Source: Cytophagaceae bacterium
GTDB lineage: Bacteria; Bacteroidota; Bacteroidia; Cytophagales; Spirosomataceae
Direction of reading: 5' to 3'
NCBI GenBank assembly: GCA_947460975.1
Contig: CANHGO010000001.1
Location: 124,001-188,000, forward strand
Length of the DNA: 64,000 nucleotides
Shown here: piece by piece, positions 8,705 through 18,447 of the stretch
Numbering within the stretch: the stretch's first letter is position 1
How the letters are laid out: the number at the start of each line of letters is the position of its first letter
Translations under genes and position numbers: made by a program
The notes under the pieces: model-generated
The model's database searches: none
What the model was told of the DNA's origin: nothing
What the model saw: only the letters and a program-made list of their open reading frames with translations

Positions 8705-9586
8705 TTGAATTTTCCATTAGCCATTCACGGAAAGGAGTTTTCGGCTGACATGAAGCCCGTGATGGAAAAATTATGGGCGGATATATCAACAAACAATAGT
8801 CAAATTCAAATTTCAGAAAGCTTTTTTGTTCACCTGAAAGAGCACGGATTTAAATTAGATGAGTACCGAACCTATTCGACTAATCTAGGTCCGGCAAATG
8901 TTCAAATGGCTTGGAGCATCGGTGGAGATGGCACTTTTTTAGAGACCTTAAGCCACGTGGGCGCAAAGGAAATACCCATTTTGGGGATTAACACCGGCCG
9001 ATTAGGTTTCTTGGCCACGCTTTCTCCCGAAGAAGTTTCCCAGGCTTTGCAACATGTTTTATCGAATGAATATACCATCGAAGACCGATGTTTAGTCGCG
9101 GTGGATGCCGAAATAGATTTATTTCATGGCAAAGATTTTGGTCTAAATGAGGTCGGAATCATGAAGACAGATTCGTCTTCCATGATTCAAATTAAAACTT
9201 TTTTGGACGGCAATTTTTTAAATACCTATTGGGCCGATGGAATCATTGTCTCCACGGCGACGGGGTCAACGGGGTATTCACTTTCTGTCGGAGGACCTTT
9301 AGTTATTCCCACTTCAGATTCATTTATTATCGCGCCGATGAGCCCACATAATTTAAATGTGCGCCCCTTAATTGTTTCCAGTGACTCTGTTTTGAAATTT
9401 GAAGTGAGCAGCAGAAGTCAAAATTTCCTAATTTCCATCGATTCAAGATCTCGTGTAATCGATAGCAAAATATCGATTGAAGTCAAAAAAGCTACATTTT
9501 CAGGTAAAATTGTCAAAATCCCTGGCGACGATTTTCTTCAAACACTCCGCAATAAATTGAATTGGGGGTTGGATGTGAGGAATTGA
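8705..9586 (+). CDS. nadK: NAD kinase
   Basis: SIGGDGTFLETLSHVG; GINTGRLGFLATL; TATGSTGYSLSVGGP motifs; TTG start. Confidence 0.95.
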   Translation: MNFPLAIHGKEFSADMKPVMEKLWADISTNNSQIQISESFFVHLKEHGFKLDEYRTYSTNLGPANVQMAWSIGGDGTFLETLSHVGAKEIPILGINTGRLGFLATLSPEEVSQALQHVLSNEYTIEDRCLVAVDAEIDLFHGKDFGLNEVGIMKTDSSSMIQIKTFLDGNFLNTYWADGIIVSTATGSTGYSLSVGGPLVIPTSDSFIIAPMSPHNLNVRPLIVSSDSVLKFEVSSRSQNFLISIDSRSRVIDSKISIEVKKATFSGKIVKIPGDDFLQTLRNKLNWGLDVRN

Positions 9587-9588
9587 AA

Positions 9589-12228
9589 TTACTTATTCCC
9601 TAAAACCCGCTTCAGTTCATTTAACTTCAACAACGCCTCAATTGGGGAAAGCGTATTGACATCTAAGGCATTTAATTGGTCTTGGACTTTTTGCAATCCT
9701 TCCGGAATTTCGGCGCCAAATAAACTCATTTGGAAATTTGCTTTTGGCATCTCTTTCAAGCGCTCAACATGATCGTCCAATGAATGGTCTTTTTCTAAAT
9801 TCTGTAAAATTTCATGGGCCCTTAAGACTAAGGAATTAGGCATGCCGGCCATTTGGGCCACATGAATACCAAAACTATGCGCCGAACCTCCCGGCAATAA
9901 TTTGCGAAGAAAAACAATTTTATTACCCACTTCTTTGACCGACACATGGTAGTTTTTTATGCGAGGAAAGTCTTCGGCCAACTGGTTTAATTCATGGTAA
10001 TGGGTAGCAAATAATGTCTTAGCACTGTTTTTGGGATGATTATGCAAATGCTCGGCAATCGCCCAGGCCATCGACACGCCATCGTAGGTCGAGGTACCCC
10101 GACCGATTTCATCTAACAACACCAAAGAACGACTAGACAAATTATTTAAAATTGCGGCGGTCTCGGTCATCTCAACCATGAAGGTCGACTCGCCTTTGGA
10201 TAAGTTATCTGAGGCGCCTACCCGAGTAAATACCTTGTCCACCAAACCAATATTGGCTGAATCTGCGGGTACAAAAGAACCCATTTGAGCCAATAAAACA
10301 ATTAGGGCGGTCTGCCTTAAAAGCGCGGATTTTCCCGCCATATTGGGCCCTGTAATCATCATAATTTGTTGGGTTTCATGATCCAAAAACACATCATTCG
10401 GAACGTACTCCTCCCCCGCGGCCAAAGACATTTCGATCACAGGATGTCGACCGGCAATAATCTCAATCACATCCCCCTCATGTAAAACAGGCCTTGTATA
10501 TTTATTTTTTTGAGCGACTACCGCAAAACTGGTCAACACATCCAAAGTGGCTAAGCCGGTCGCATTGACCTGAATTAATTCCAAATACCCCAAAGCCTCA
10601 TGAACCAATTCGTTAAATATGCCCAACTCAATCGACGCGATTTTATCCTCCGCCGTTAAAATCTTCTCCTCATATATTTTCAATTCCTCCGTAATGTAGC
10701 GTTCCGCATTCACCAAGGTTTGCTTCCGAATCCAGTCGGCCGGCACGCGATCTTTATGTGCATGCGTTACTTCCAAAAAATACCCAAAAACCCGATTATA
10801 CGAGATTTTCAAGGAACTGATACCCGTACGTTCAATCTCCCGCTTCTGCATCGCGGCTAAATATTCCTTGCCGTTGGCCGACAACAAATGTAATTCGTCC
10901 AATTCCGGCAAAAAGCCCGTTTTAATAATGCCCCCCTGATGAATCAACATAGGCGCATCTTCACGCAGGGCCTCGTCTATTTTCTGAACGAGTTTAAGGC
11001 AAGGGTTCAATTGGTCCGCCCATTTCGCCAAATAAGCAGAGGATTGTTTCGCAAGCAATTCCTTAATCTCAGGAATTTGTAGAAGCGCCCGTTTCAAAGC
11101 TAATAGCTCCCGCGGATTAACCCGAGTGGCGGCCACCTTGGAAATCAAACGTTCTAAATCCCCCACAGGTTTTAATAAATGAACTAAGGAATCCAATAAA
11201 TCGGATGAAGAAATAAGCCCTGCGACCCCTTCTTGGCGCTCATTTATGGCCTTCAACTCTTTTAAAGGGAGGACCATCCACTTTCTCAACAAGCGAGCGC
11301 CCATGGGAGTGAGCGTTTGATCCATCAACTGAATCAGCGGCACCCCACCCTCCTGAACCGAATGAATTAACTCTAAATTCCGAATGGTAAATCGGTCCAA
11401 CCACACATACTTATCTTCCTCGATTCGCTGAATCGTAGAAATATGACCTACTTGATTATGCTCCGTCTCGGCCAAATAATGTAAAATAACCCCGGCGGCA
11501 ATCACACCGAGCGGCATATCTTCAATCCCAAAACCTTTTAAATTTTGAGTCTTAAAATGCTGAGTCATTAATGGATAGGCAAACTCATGGGTAAAAATCC
11601 ATTCCTCCAAGGTAAACGTGTGGAAGGCATCACCAAAATGCTCCAAATAGAGCGCGCGGTATTTTTTAGGATATAAAATTTCAGAGGGCATGAAACTTTG
11701 CACCATCTTCTGAATGTAGGGCAAAGGCCCCTGAGAACACATAAATTCGCCTGTGGAAATATCCAAAAAAGCGAGGCCAAACAAAGACTCTTTCTCCGAA
11801 AAGGACAAAGCCGCCACATAGTTATTACGCTTATGGTCAAGAACTTGGTCATTAAAAGATACCCCCGGCGTCACCAATTCCGTCACCCCCCTTTTAACAA
11901 TTCCCTTTGCTGAGGCCGGATCCTCTAATTGATCACAAATCGCCACACGCTGTCCCGCGCGAACTAATTTAGGTAAGTATGTATCTAAGGAATGATGAGG
12001 AAATCCCGCCAAATGATCATCTGCATTTCCATTATTTCGGCGCGTCAAAACAATCCCTAAAATTTTAGACGCTTTCACCGCATCTTCCCCAAAAGTCTCA
12101 TAGAAATCCCCTACTCGAAACAATAGTATTGCTCCAGGATATTTAGCCTTGATCTGATTAAACTGTCGGGACAAAGGAGTTTCCCCTTTTTTCAAAGGTT
12201 CCTCCCCATTTTTTGTATTTTTTGCCAA
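9589..12228 (-). CDS. mutS: DNA mismatch repair protein MutS
   Basis: TPLSRQFNQIKAKYPGAILLFRVGDFYETFGEDA; MITGPNMAGKSALLRQTALIVLLAQ; LLDEIGRGTSTYDGVSMAWAIAEHL. Likely TTG start at 12228 (MAKNTKNGEEPLKKGETPL); the 12252 start sits inside a TATTTTTG -7-like box. Confidence 0.97.
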   Translation of the reverse strand: MAKNTKNGEEPLKKGETPLSRQFNQIKAKYPGAILLFRVGDFYETFGEDAVKASKILGIVLTRRNNGNADDHLAGFPHHSLDTYLPKLVRAGQRVAICDQLEDPASAKGIVKRGVTELVTPGVSFNDQVLDHKRNNYVAALSFSEKESLFGLAFLDISTGEFMCSQGPLPYIQKMVQSFMPSEILYPKKYRALYLEHFGDAFHTFTLEEWIFTHEFAYPLMTQHFKTQNLKGFGIEDMPLGVIAAGVILHYLAETEHNQVGHISTIQRIEEDKYVWLDRFTIRNLELIHSVQEGGVPLIQLMDQTLTPMGARLLRKWMVLPLKELKAINERQEGVAGLISSSDLLDSLVHLLKPVGDLERLISKVAATRVNPRELLALKRALLQIPEIKELLAKQSSAYLAKWADQLNPCLKLVQKIDEALREDAPMLIHQGGIIKTGFLPELDELHLLSANGKEYLAAMQKREIERTGISSLKISYNRVFGYFLEVTHAHKDRVPADWIRKQTLVNAERYITEELKIYEEKILTAEDKIASIELGIFNELVHEALGYLELIQVNATGLATLDVLTSFAVVAQKNKYTRPVLHEGDVIEIIAGRHPVIEMSLAAGEEYVPNDVFLDHETQQIMMITGPNMAGKSALLRQTALIVLLAQMGSFVPADSANIGLVDKVFTRVGASDNLSKGESTFMVEMTETAAILNNLSSRSLVLLDEIGRGTSTYDGVSMAWAIAEHLHNHPKNSAKTLFATHYHELNQLAEDFPRIKNYHVSVKEVGNKIVFLRKLLPGGSAHSFGIHVAQMAGMPNSLVLRAHEILQNLEKDHSLDDHVERLKEMPKANFQMSLFGAEIPEGLQKVQDQLNALDVNTLSPIEALLKLNELKRVLGNK

Positions 12229-12303
12229 AATAATTTCGGGTAATGAAAGCAAAAATAACTCAAATTTTATACTTTTACCATTCTTTAAATCTATAGAAAA
12301 ATA

Positions 12304-14058
12304 ATGATCAATAATTCAATTTACATTCAATCACAACAAGAGGTTTTTGATGTAGTCATTGTGGGTTCAGGAGCAGGAGGAGGAATGGCTGCACATACAT
12401 TAACGAAGGCTGGTGCTAAAGTTTGTGTGTTAGAAGCAGGCCAACCTTTTGATCCCGCTGACCCCAAGAACATCACTCAATTAAAATGGCCTTACGAATC
12501 CCCTCGCAGAGGAACAGGAACGACAAGAGCTTTTGGAGATTTCGATGCGGCATATGGCGGCTGGGAAATCGACGGAGAACCGTATACTCGTAAAAACGGG
12601 ACTAAATTTGACTGGTTTCGTGCGCGTATGGTGGGAGGAAGAACCAACCACTGGGGACGTATTTCATTACGTTTTGGTCCGGATGATTTCAAAAGAAAAA
12701 GCATCGATGGTTTAGGGGATGACTGGCCGATTGGCTACGATGACATGAAGCCATTTTATGATAAAATAGATAAAATGTTAGGGGTTTTTGGGACCAACGA
12801 AGGACTAAGAAATGATCCAGATGGATTTTTCTTGCCGCCACCTAAACCTCGTTTGCATGAATTGATGATTAAGAAGGCCAATAAGGCTTTGGGAATTCCC
12901 ACCTACCCTTCTCGATTATCCATCCTAACGAAACCGATCAACAGCGAGCGTGGATCATGTTTTTACTGCGCACAATGTAACCGTGGATGTTCAGCTTATG
13001 CTGACTTTTCTTCTTCATCTGTGTTGGTAAAACCAGCCATGGCTACCGGAAATTTAACTTTGTTGCCTTTTGCCATGGCCAGAGAGGTCATGACGGATGC
13101 AGCTACAGGTTTAGCCACTGGCGTTTCTTATGTGCACACAGGAACTTTGCAAGAATATTCAGTTAGAGGAAAAATCGTGATGTTAGCTGCTTCGGCAGGT
13201 GAAACGGCTCGATTATTATTAAATTCAAAAAGTTCCCGTTTCCCAGATGGTATTGCTAATTCTAGTGGGGTGGTGGGTAAATATATCAATGACTCAACGG
13301 GTGCTTCGCGTTCCGCCATTATTCCTAAATTATTTGACCGCAAGGTATATAATGAAGATGGGGTGGGTGGATTGCACGTGTATACGCCATGGTGGGGTGA
13401 TAATACTAAATTAGATTTCCCACGTGGTTACCACATTGAGTATGGTGGTGGAATGGGCATGCCGAATTATGGTTTTGGCTGGGGAATTGAAGGCTTAAAT
13501 GGCAAAGAAAAATATACGCGAGATGGACTTCGTAAAGCTGCCGGAGGATACGGTGCAACTTTAAAAGAAGATTATCGACGTTATTATGGTTCTTACGTAG
13601 GTTTTGCCGGACGTGGAGAGCCTGTGCCAAGAGAAGATAATTATTGTGAAATCGATCCAAATGTCGTGGACAAATACGGTATACCGGTAGTTCGCTTTAA
13701 CTACAAATGGAGTGATTACGAGATTAAGCAAGCGAAGCACATGCAAGATACCTTTGAGCAAATCATTCAGGAAATGGGTGGTGAGGCCTTAGGTAAAAAA
13801 CCGGGCGCGGATACCAATTATGGTTTGGCCGATCCGGGTAGAATTATCCACGAAGTAGGAACAGCTAGAATGGGAAATAATTCCAGCACCTCAGTGGTTA
13901 ATTCAAATTGCCAAGCGCATGATGTGAAGAATCTATTTTTAGCTGATTCCTCTCCATTTGTATCACAAGGAGATAAAAATGCGACTTGGACCATATTAGC
14001 CTTATCGCTTAGAACTTCAGAATATATTATAGACCAAAGAAAAAAAGCCAATTTATAA
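12304..14058 (+). CDS. GMC family oxidoreductase
   Basis: DVVIVGSGAGGGMAAHTLTKAGAKVCVLEAG; RMVGGRTNHWGRISLRF; C-terminal GTARMGNNSSTSVVNSNCQAHDVKNLFLADSSPFVSQGDKNAT. Confidence 0.92.
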   Translation: MINNSIYIQSQQEVFDVVIVGSGAGGGMAAHTLTKAGAKVCVLEAGQPFDPADPKNITQLKWPYESPRRGTGTTRAFGDFDAAYGGWEIDGEPYTRKNGTKFDWFRARMVGGRTNHWGRISLRFGPDDFKRKSIDGLGDDWPIGYDDMKPFYDKIDKMLGVFGTNEGLRNDPDGFFLPPPKPRLHELMIKKANKALGIPTYPSRLSILTKPINSERGSCFYCAQCNRGCSAYADFSSSSVLVKPAMATGNLTLLPFAMAREVMTDAATGLATGVSYVHTGTLQEYSVRGKIVMLAASAGETARLLLNSKSSRFPDGIANSSGVVGKYINDSTGASRSAIIPKLFDRKVYNEDGVGGLHVYTPWWGDNTKLDFPRGYHIEYGGGMGMPNYGFGWGIEGLNGKEKYTRDGLRKAAGGYGATLKEDYRRYYGSYVGFAGRGEPVPREDNYCEIDPNVVDKYGIPVVRFNYKWSDYEIKQAKHMQDTFEQIIQEMGGEALGKKPGADTNYGLADPGRIIHEVGTARMGNNSSTSVVNSNCQAHDVKNLFLADSSPFVSQGDKNATWTILALSLRTSEYIIDQRKKANL

Positions 14059-14059
14059 G

Positions 14060-14698
14060 ATGAAAAGAAGAGATTATTTAAAAAATATCGGTTTAAGTTC
14101 CTTAGGATTAGCCGTTTTAAATCCGGATGCAAGAGCGATGGAGCAATTGGAAAATGCCAATGGCGTTCCAAAAGCTGCGGCCTTAAAAATTCCAGGTGGA
14201 AGAACCAAAGATGAAGCAGAAAGAGATGCTAAATTAATGGCGGAAGTGTTTTTAAATAAACACGAATTAGACACTATCACCATCCTTTCGGACATCATCA
14301 TTCCAGCAGATAAAAAATCAGGAAGTGCGTCACAGTCGGGCGTAACTGGTTTTATCGAGTTTATCGTGAAAGATAAGCCCGAGTTTAAAACTCCTGTTCG
14401 TGGGGGATTGAGGTGGTTAGATAGCGAATCGAATCGTCGCTTTTCTAAGTTGTTTACGCAGATCACACCTGCTCAGCGAATCAATATCGTAGATGATATT
14501 GCCTATCCTGAAAAGGCGAAAAAGCAATTCTCACAAGGCGTTACTTTTTTTACTTTGATGCGTAATTTAACAGCCACTGGATTTTATACCTCTAGAATCG
14601 GTATTGATGATTTAGGCTACAAAGGAAATACACCTAATGAGTGGAAAGGTGTTCCAGCGGATGTATTAAAACAATATGGTTTGAGTTATGATGACTAA
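14060..14698 (+). CDS. Gluconate 2-dehydrogenase subunit 3 family protein
   Basis: MKRRDYLKNIGLSSLGLAVL export-type N-terminus; ILSDIIIPADKKSGSASQSGVTGFIEFI; immediately follows the GMC oxidoreductase. Confidence 0.88.
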   Translation: MKRRDYLKNIGLSSLGLAVLNPDARAMEQLENANGVPKAAALKIPGGRTKDEAERDAKLMAEVFLNKHELDTITILSDIIIPADKKSGSASQSGVTGFIEFIVKDKPEFKTPVRGGLRWLDSESNRRFSKLFTQITPAQRINIVDDIAYPEKAKKQFSQGVTFFTLMRNLTATGFYTSRIGIDDLGYKGNTPNEWKGVPADVLKQYGLSYDD

Positions 14699-15425
14699 TT
14701 CTTCGGAAAGAGTCATTATTCCTAGCATTTTCAAACATATTCCTCAACTCGTGGCGGGTGTCAGCACTCGCCACGGAGGAAAAAGTACAAAAGCGTATCA
14801 AACGCTAAATTTGGGCCTACATACGGATGATCATCCGGACATGGTCCAACAAAATCTTTCTCTTTTTTGTGCTGATTTAGGTATATCTCCTCAGGCGCTT
14901 GCTCGGTCCTATCAGATTCACGGGGATATTATTTGGGAAACGAAAGAACCGGGATATACCTCAGGATACGATGCCATCATCGCACATGCGCCTGGTATTT
15001 TTGCGGGAGTCGGCATAGCGGATTGTTGCCCTATATTGCTGGCCGACCCTGTACGTGGTTGTACAGCTGCGATCCATGCAGGTTGGAAAGGAACCGTCGC
15101 TCAAATCGTTGCCAAAACTGCCTCCACGATGATTTTACAAGGTTCTCATCCCGCTGACATCCTGGCCTATATTGGACCTTGCATTAGCCTAACCCATTTT
15201 GAAGTGGGAGATGAAGTGGCAGAACAATTTAAGTATAAAGAGCGACGAGGTGCTCGTTGGCATGTGGATTTAAAAGCGACCAATGAAGCGCAGCTAAAGA
15301 CCTTAGGAATATCTCAAATTGAAATTTCGGAATATTGCACGATCGAAAACAATGATCTTTTCTTTTCCCATCGCAAGGAAAAAGGAGTTACCGGACGCAT
15401 GTTGGCCATTATAGGTTTTCGGTAG
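14688..15425 (+). CDS. pgeF: Polyphenol oxidase / purine nucleoside phosphorylase family (YfiH/LACC1 type)
   Basis: GVSTRHGGKS; HGDIIW; VGIADCCPILLADP; AIHAGWKGTVAQIV; YIGPCIS motifs. Confidence 0.92.
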   Translation: MMTNSSERVIIPSIFKHIPQLVAGVSTRHGGKSTKAYQTLNLGLHTDDHPDMVQQNLSLFCADLGISPQALARSYQIHGDIIWETKEPGYTSGYDAIIAHAPGIFAGVGIADCCPILLADPVRGCTAAIHAGWKGTVAQIVAKTASTMILQGSHPADILAYIGPCISLTHFEVGDEVAEQFKYKERRGARWHVDLKATNEAQLKTLGISQIEISEYCTIENNDLFFSHRKEKGVTGRMLAIIGFR

Positions 15426-15530
15426 GCTATCCAAGCAAATTTAATTAAGAAATTAGGGAATAATAGTTTAATCATGAGCGGAATAAAATTTTGTTCGGCT
15501 CAAAAGGTAGGTTTCTTTGCCATTTTTACA

Positions 15531-15566
15531 TTTATCGCTCACAAAAGCTATCATATGAGCGATAAA
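15531..15566. repeat. Perfect 11-bp inverted repeat (tttatcgctca / tgagcgataaa), 14-nt loop
   Basis: 15531-15541 and 15556-15566 are exact reverse complements, in the 235-bp gap between convergent genes. Confidence 0.75.
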
Positions 15567-15660
15567 ATTATTTTCCAAACTTTTATTCTTGGATCAACTA
15601 AAGAATTGAATTCCAAATGATATAGATAAAGATGAGTAGAACGAGTCGGATGAATCGACC

Positions 15661-16374
15661 CTAATTTTTTGAATTATCCCGTAAAAACGTTTGTCTTGAA
15701 ATATTTTCTTTGGGCATAAATTCATAGGCCTTCTTCCAATCTTTCTTTTTCAAATCTCCATTTTTAACAGATTGGATAAAACTCATCCATGCGAATGGAT
15801 TAGTTAGGGATAATAAAGGACTCGCGTAAAAGGACCTATTGGACTGTGCTGAGGTCATCATATCCGAGAAATTCCGGAAGTTGGACGCCGCCCCTAAACC
15901 TGCTTGAAGTGCGTAGACGTTCAACTTAGACTGCTCTAGGTTATTGGCCAAAATGGATCTTTGGCGTTCATCCCGCAAACGCATATTCAGGAATGCTTGT
16001 TTAAATTCTTCTTCTGAGGCATGTGGAAATACCTTTACTTCGGCCAACATCTTAGAATCTTCATCCATGGAGATGATTTTTTGTTGGACCTGCTCCGCCG
16101 ACTTAGGTATGATGTAATATTGTTTTTTGTAGCCTATATAAGTAAAAACAAGGCTATCACCCGGAAAAACTAATAAATCTGCTCGGCCAAAATTATCACT
16201 TAATGCTCCCCTACCCGCTTTTGGATTATATACATAGGCCATCGGTAAATACTCAGATCCATTGTTGGCCACAATTTGTACTTGGAATAATATCGTTTTA
16301 TCCTGCCCCTGAGAAAATACATTTCCCATGGTCAGACAAAATAAAAGCGAAAAAATAAGTACGGTTCTAAACAT
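15661..16374 (-). CDS. Carboxypeptidase-like regulatory domain-containing exported protein
   Basis: Signal peptide MFRTVLIFSLLFCLTMGNVFSQ; YVYNPKAGRGALSDNFGRADLLVFPGDSLVFTYIGYKKQYYIIP. Confidence 0.7.
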   Translation of the reverse strand: MFRTVLIFSLLFCLTMGNVFSQGQDKTILFQVQIVANNGSEYLPMAYVYNPKAGRGALSDNFGRADLLVFPGDSLVFTYIGYKKQYYIIPKSAEQVQQKIISMDEDSKMLAEVKVFPHASEEEFKQAFLNMRLRDERQRSILANNLEQSKLNVYALQAGLGAASNFRNFSDMMTSAQSNRSFYASPLLSLTNPFAWMSFIQSVKNGDLKKKDWKKAYEFMPKENISRQTFLRDNSKN

Positions 16375-16432
16375 CTTACAAATTAAATGAAATTTATACG
16401 GAGCTGAGCATTAAAATTAGTTAAACGCATAT

Positions 16433-17266
16433 TTAGGAAAATAATTTCAAAAAGGTAATGATAAAAGGAATGGATAAAAGCAATCCATCAAATCGATCTA
16501 GAAATCCTCCATGTCCAGGAATCGTATCCGCAGAATCCTTGATGTTCATACTTCGCTTAAATAAAGATTCCACTAAATCGCCGTAAGTCCCAGCCACCAC
16601 AATAATAAACCCGATCGAGAACCATTGCCAAGGAGCATAATTGGTGTAATACAAGGAAATAATGTAAGCGACCCCCATCGCTGCGATTAAACCACCGACG
16701 CTTCCCTCCCAAGATTTCTTAGGCGAAACACGCTCAAACAATTTCGTTTTACCAAATTTGGTACCCGCAAAATAAGCACCTGAATCACTAGCCCAAAGTA
16801 AAAACAAACAACCTAAAACTATATTAGGGTCATAGGTATCATTTTGAATGAAGGCCAAAACAGTTAATAGCGCAAAAGGCAATGCCACATAAATGATGCC
16901 CAAAAAGGTGTAGGCAATATTTTTAAAAGGCTTTTCGTCTTTGGCTTTATAAAGTTTTATGAAAAAAATCAGCGCACACAAGGGCGAAAGGATGTAATAA
17001 TTTTGATACCCAATTTCCCCTTTTTCAATGAAAAAAGTTAATAAATGTAGGACCACCCCACAAAAGGTACCGTAAAAAGTGAGGGGCAAATTACCCCCAA
17101 AACTTCCCACTAATTTGTAAAATTCCAGTTGGGCACAAATGCCAATAAAAAGAAAAAGTGCTAAGAAAGTGTAATCGCTATAAAGCACGCAAAAGAGCAA
17201 AAATGGCACGGCAACAATCGCTGCTATCACTCTCTGCTGTAAATTACTCATCTCTTTTAAACCCAT
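16433..17266 (-). CDS. cdsA: Phosphatidate cytidylyltransferase
   Basis: C-terminal SPKKSWEGSVGGL ... FKRSMNIKDSADTIPGHGGFLDRFDGLL CDP-DAG synthase signature; multi-pass. Confidence 0.95.
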   Translation of the reverse strand: MGLKEMSNLQQRVIAAIVAVPFLLFCVLYSDYTFLALFLFIGICAQLEFYKLVGSFGGNLPLTFYGTFCGVVLHLLTFFIEKGEIGYQNYYILSPLCALIFFIKLYKAKDEKPFKNIAYTFLGIIYVALPFALLTVLAFIQNDTYDPNIVLGCLFLLWASDSGAYFAGTKFGKTKLFERVSPKKSWEGSVGGLIAAMGVAYIISLYYTNYAPWQWFSIGFIIVVAGTYGDLVESLFKRSMNIKDSADTIPGHGGFLDRFDGLLLSIPFIITFLKLFS

Positions 17267-17267
17267 A

Positions 17268-17465
17268 TTATTGCTTGTTTAAAATTAGGTCAGCTCGCTC
17301 AAAATCATCTTTATGCACATACAATTCCCAACTCCCTAAATCATAGGCACTGAATTTTTTATTCACCACCACAGCGGGAATTTGGTGAATTTCTTCCAAC
17401 AAACCCTTCTGTACTTCTAAATCGATTCCAGTTCTCGATTGTCCTATGATTTTCCAATCCTCCAT
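17268..17465 (-). CDS. DUF2007 family putative signal-transducing protein
   Basis: 65 aa, DLEVQKGLLEEIHQIPAVVVNKKFSAYDLGSWELYVHKDDFERADLIL; upstream of cdsA in same direction. Confidence 0.75.
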   Translation of the reverse strand: MEDWKIIGQSRTGIDLEVQKGLLEEIHQIPAVVVNKKFSAYDLGSWELYVHKDDFERADLILNKQ

Positions 17466-17466
17466 C

Positions 17467-18414
17467 CTAATCCGTTTTATAGGTATATAATCGTTTTATA
17501 TAAAAGGCTACCAAGGCAACCGACAATAGCGCTGACCACCAAGGAACCATGGCTCCCATCTCCTCTGGATTGATTTGAATTTGTTTTTGTTGGTATAAAT
17601 AATGCATCAAAAGCGTCCAAGCATTATTAAAAAAGTGCGCGGCAATCGGAACCCAAATGGTTCTAAACCACACATATAAATATCCAAAAAAGGCGCCTAA
17701 AAATAGTCGAGGGAAGAATCCATAAAACTGCATATGGATGAAACTAAAAATCGCAGCCGAAACCCAGATGGCCACATGCGCATTTCCAATGTAACGTTCA
17801 AAAAGCGATTGGACCACGCCCCTAAAGAAGATTTCCTCGCCTAAGGCAGCCATTCCGCCAATGACAGCAATGGCAATGGCAAAATCAGTGGGAGAAGTAA
17901 AATTTAAAAGAAATTTCGTCAGTTGGGCCATGTTTTGTTCCGAAGTCTTCATCCAGGATTCCAACTCCTCAAAACCCGCTGGTAAAATCAAATTTTGATT
18001 TAACTGAATGACATATTCTAAGAAAGGCATTGAAACTAAAATGGTCAAAATAGCCCATAAAAATATTTTCAAATTCGGTGCTTCACCCACATTCAATTCC
18101 GAGATCGAACGTTTTTCAATGTAATAAAGGTAGGCCCAAGATCCCAAGACAAAAGTAAATAAGGCGGTAAACCATTGAAGGGCCATCATGCCTTGAAATG
18201 CATTCTCATATTTCTCCGGATGAACCATGAAATCCATGACCATTTTCTGAAATTGCTCTATGTTAGCCGTAGGAAATCCAATAATATAAACAACAGCTAA
18301 AAGGCCGAAAAACTGCCCCAAAAAGCTTCCTAAGAGGAAAAATCCAAAAAGAGTTAGTAATTTTGACGTAAGAGAAAGCCAAGCGTTTGGCCCCAGATGA
18401 TAGTTTTCTTCCAT
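17467..18414 (-). CDS. CPBP family intramembrane (glutamic) metalloprotease
   Basis: GGMAALGEEIFFRGVVQSLF; FIHMQFYGFFPRLFLGAFFGYLYVWFRTIWVPIAAHFFNNAW; likely start MEENYHL at 18414. Confidence 0.88.
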   Translation of the reverse strand: MEENYHLGPNAWLSLTSKLLTLFGFFLLGSFLGQFFGLLAVVYIIGFPTANIEQFQKMVMDFMVHPEKYENAFQGMMALQWFTALFTFVLGSWAYLYYIEKRSISELNVGEAPNLKIFLWAILTILVSMPFLEYVIQLNQNLILPAGFEELESWMKTSEQNMAQLTKFLLNFTSPTDFAIAIAVIGGMAALGEEIFFRGVVQSLFERYIGNAHVAIWVSAAIFSFIHMQFYGFFPRLFLGAFFGYLYVWFRTIWVPIAAHFFNNAWTLLMHYLYQQKQIQINPEEMGAMVPWWSALLSVALVAFYIKRLYTYKTD

Positions 18415-18447
18415 AATGGTCGTAAATTTAAGCAATTTTTAAACAGA

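Noticed and set aside
13406-14171. Antisense ORFs across GMC oxidoreductase and subunit 3 (84, 66, 117 and 130 aa)
   Set aside because: No domain signal; the opposing genes are strongly supported.
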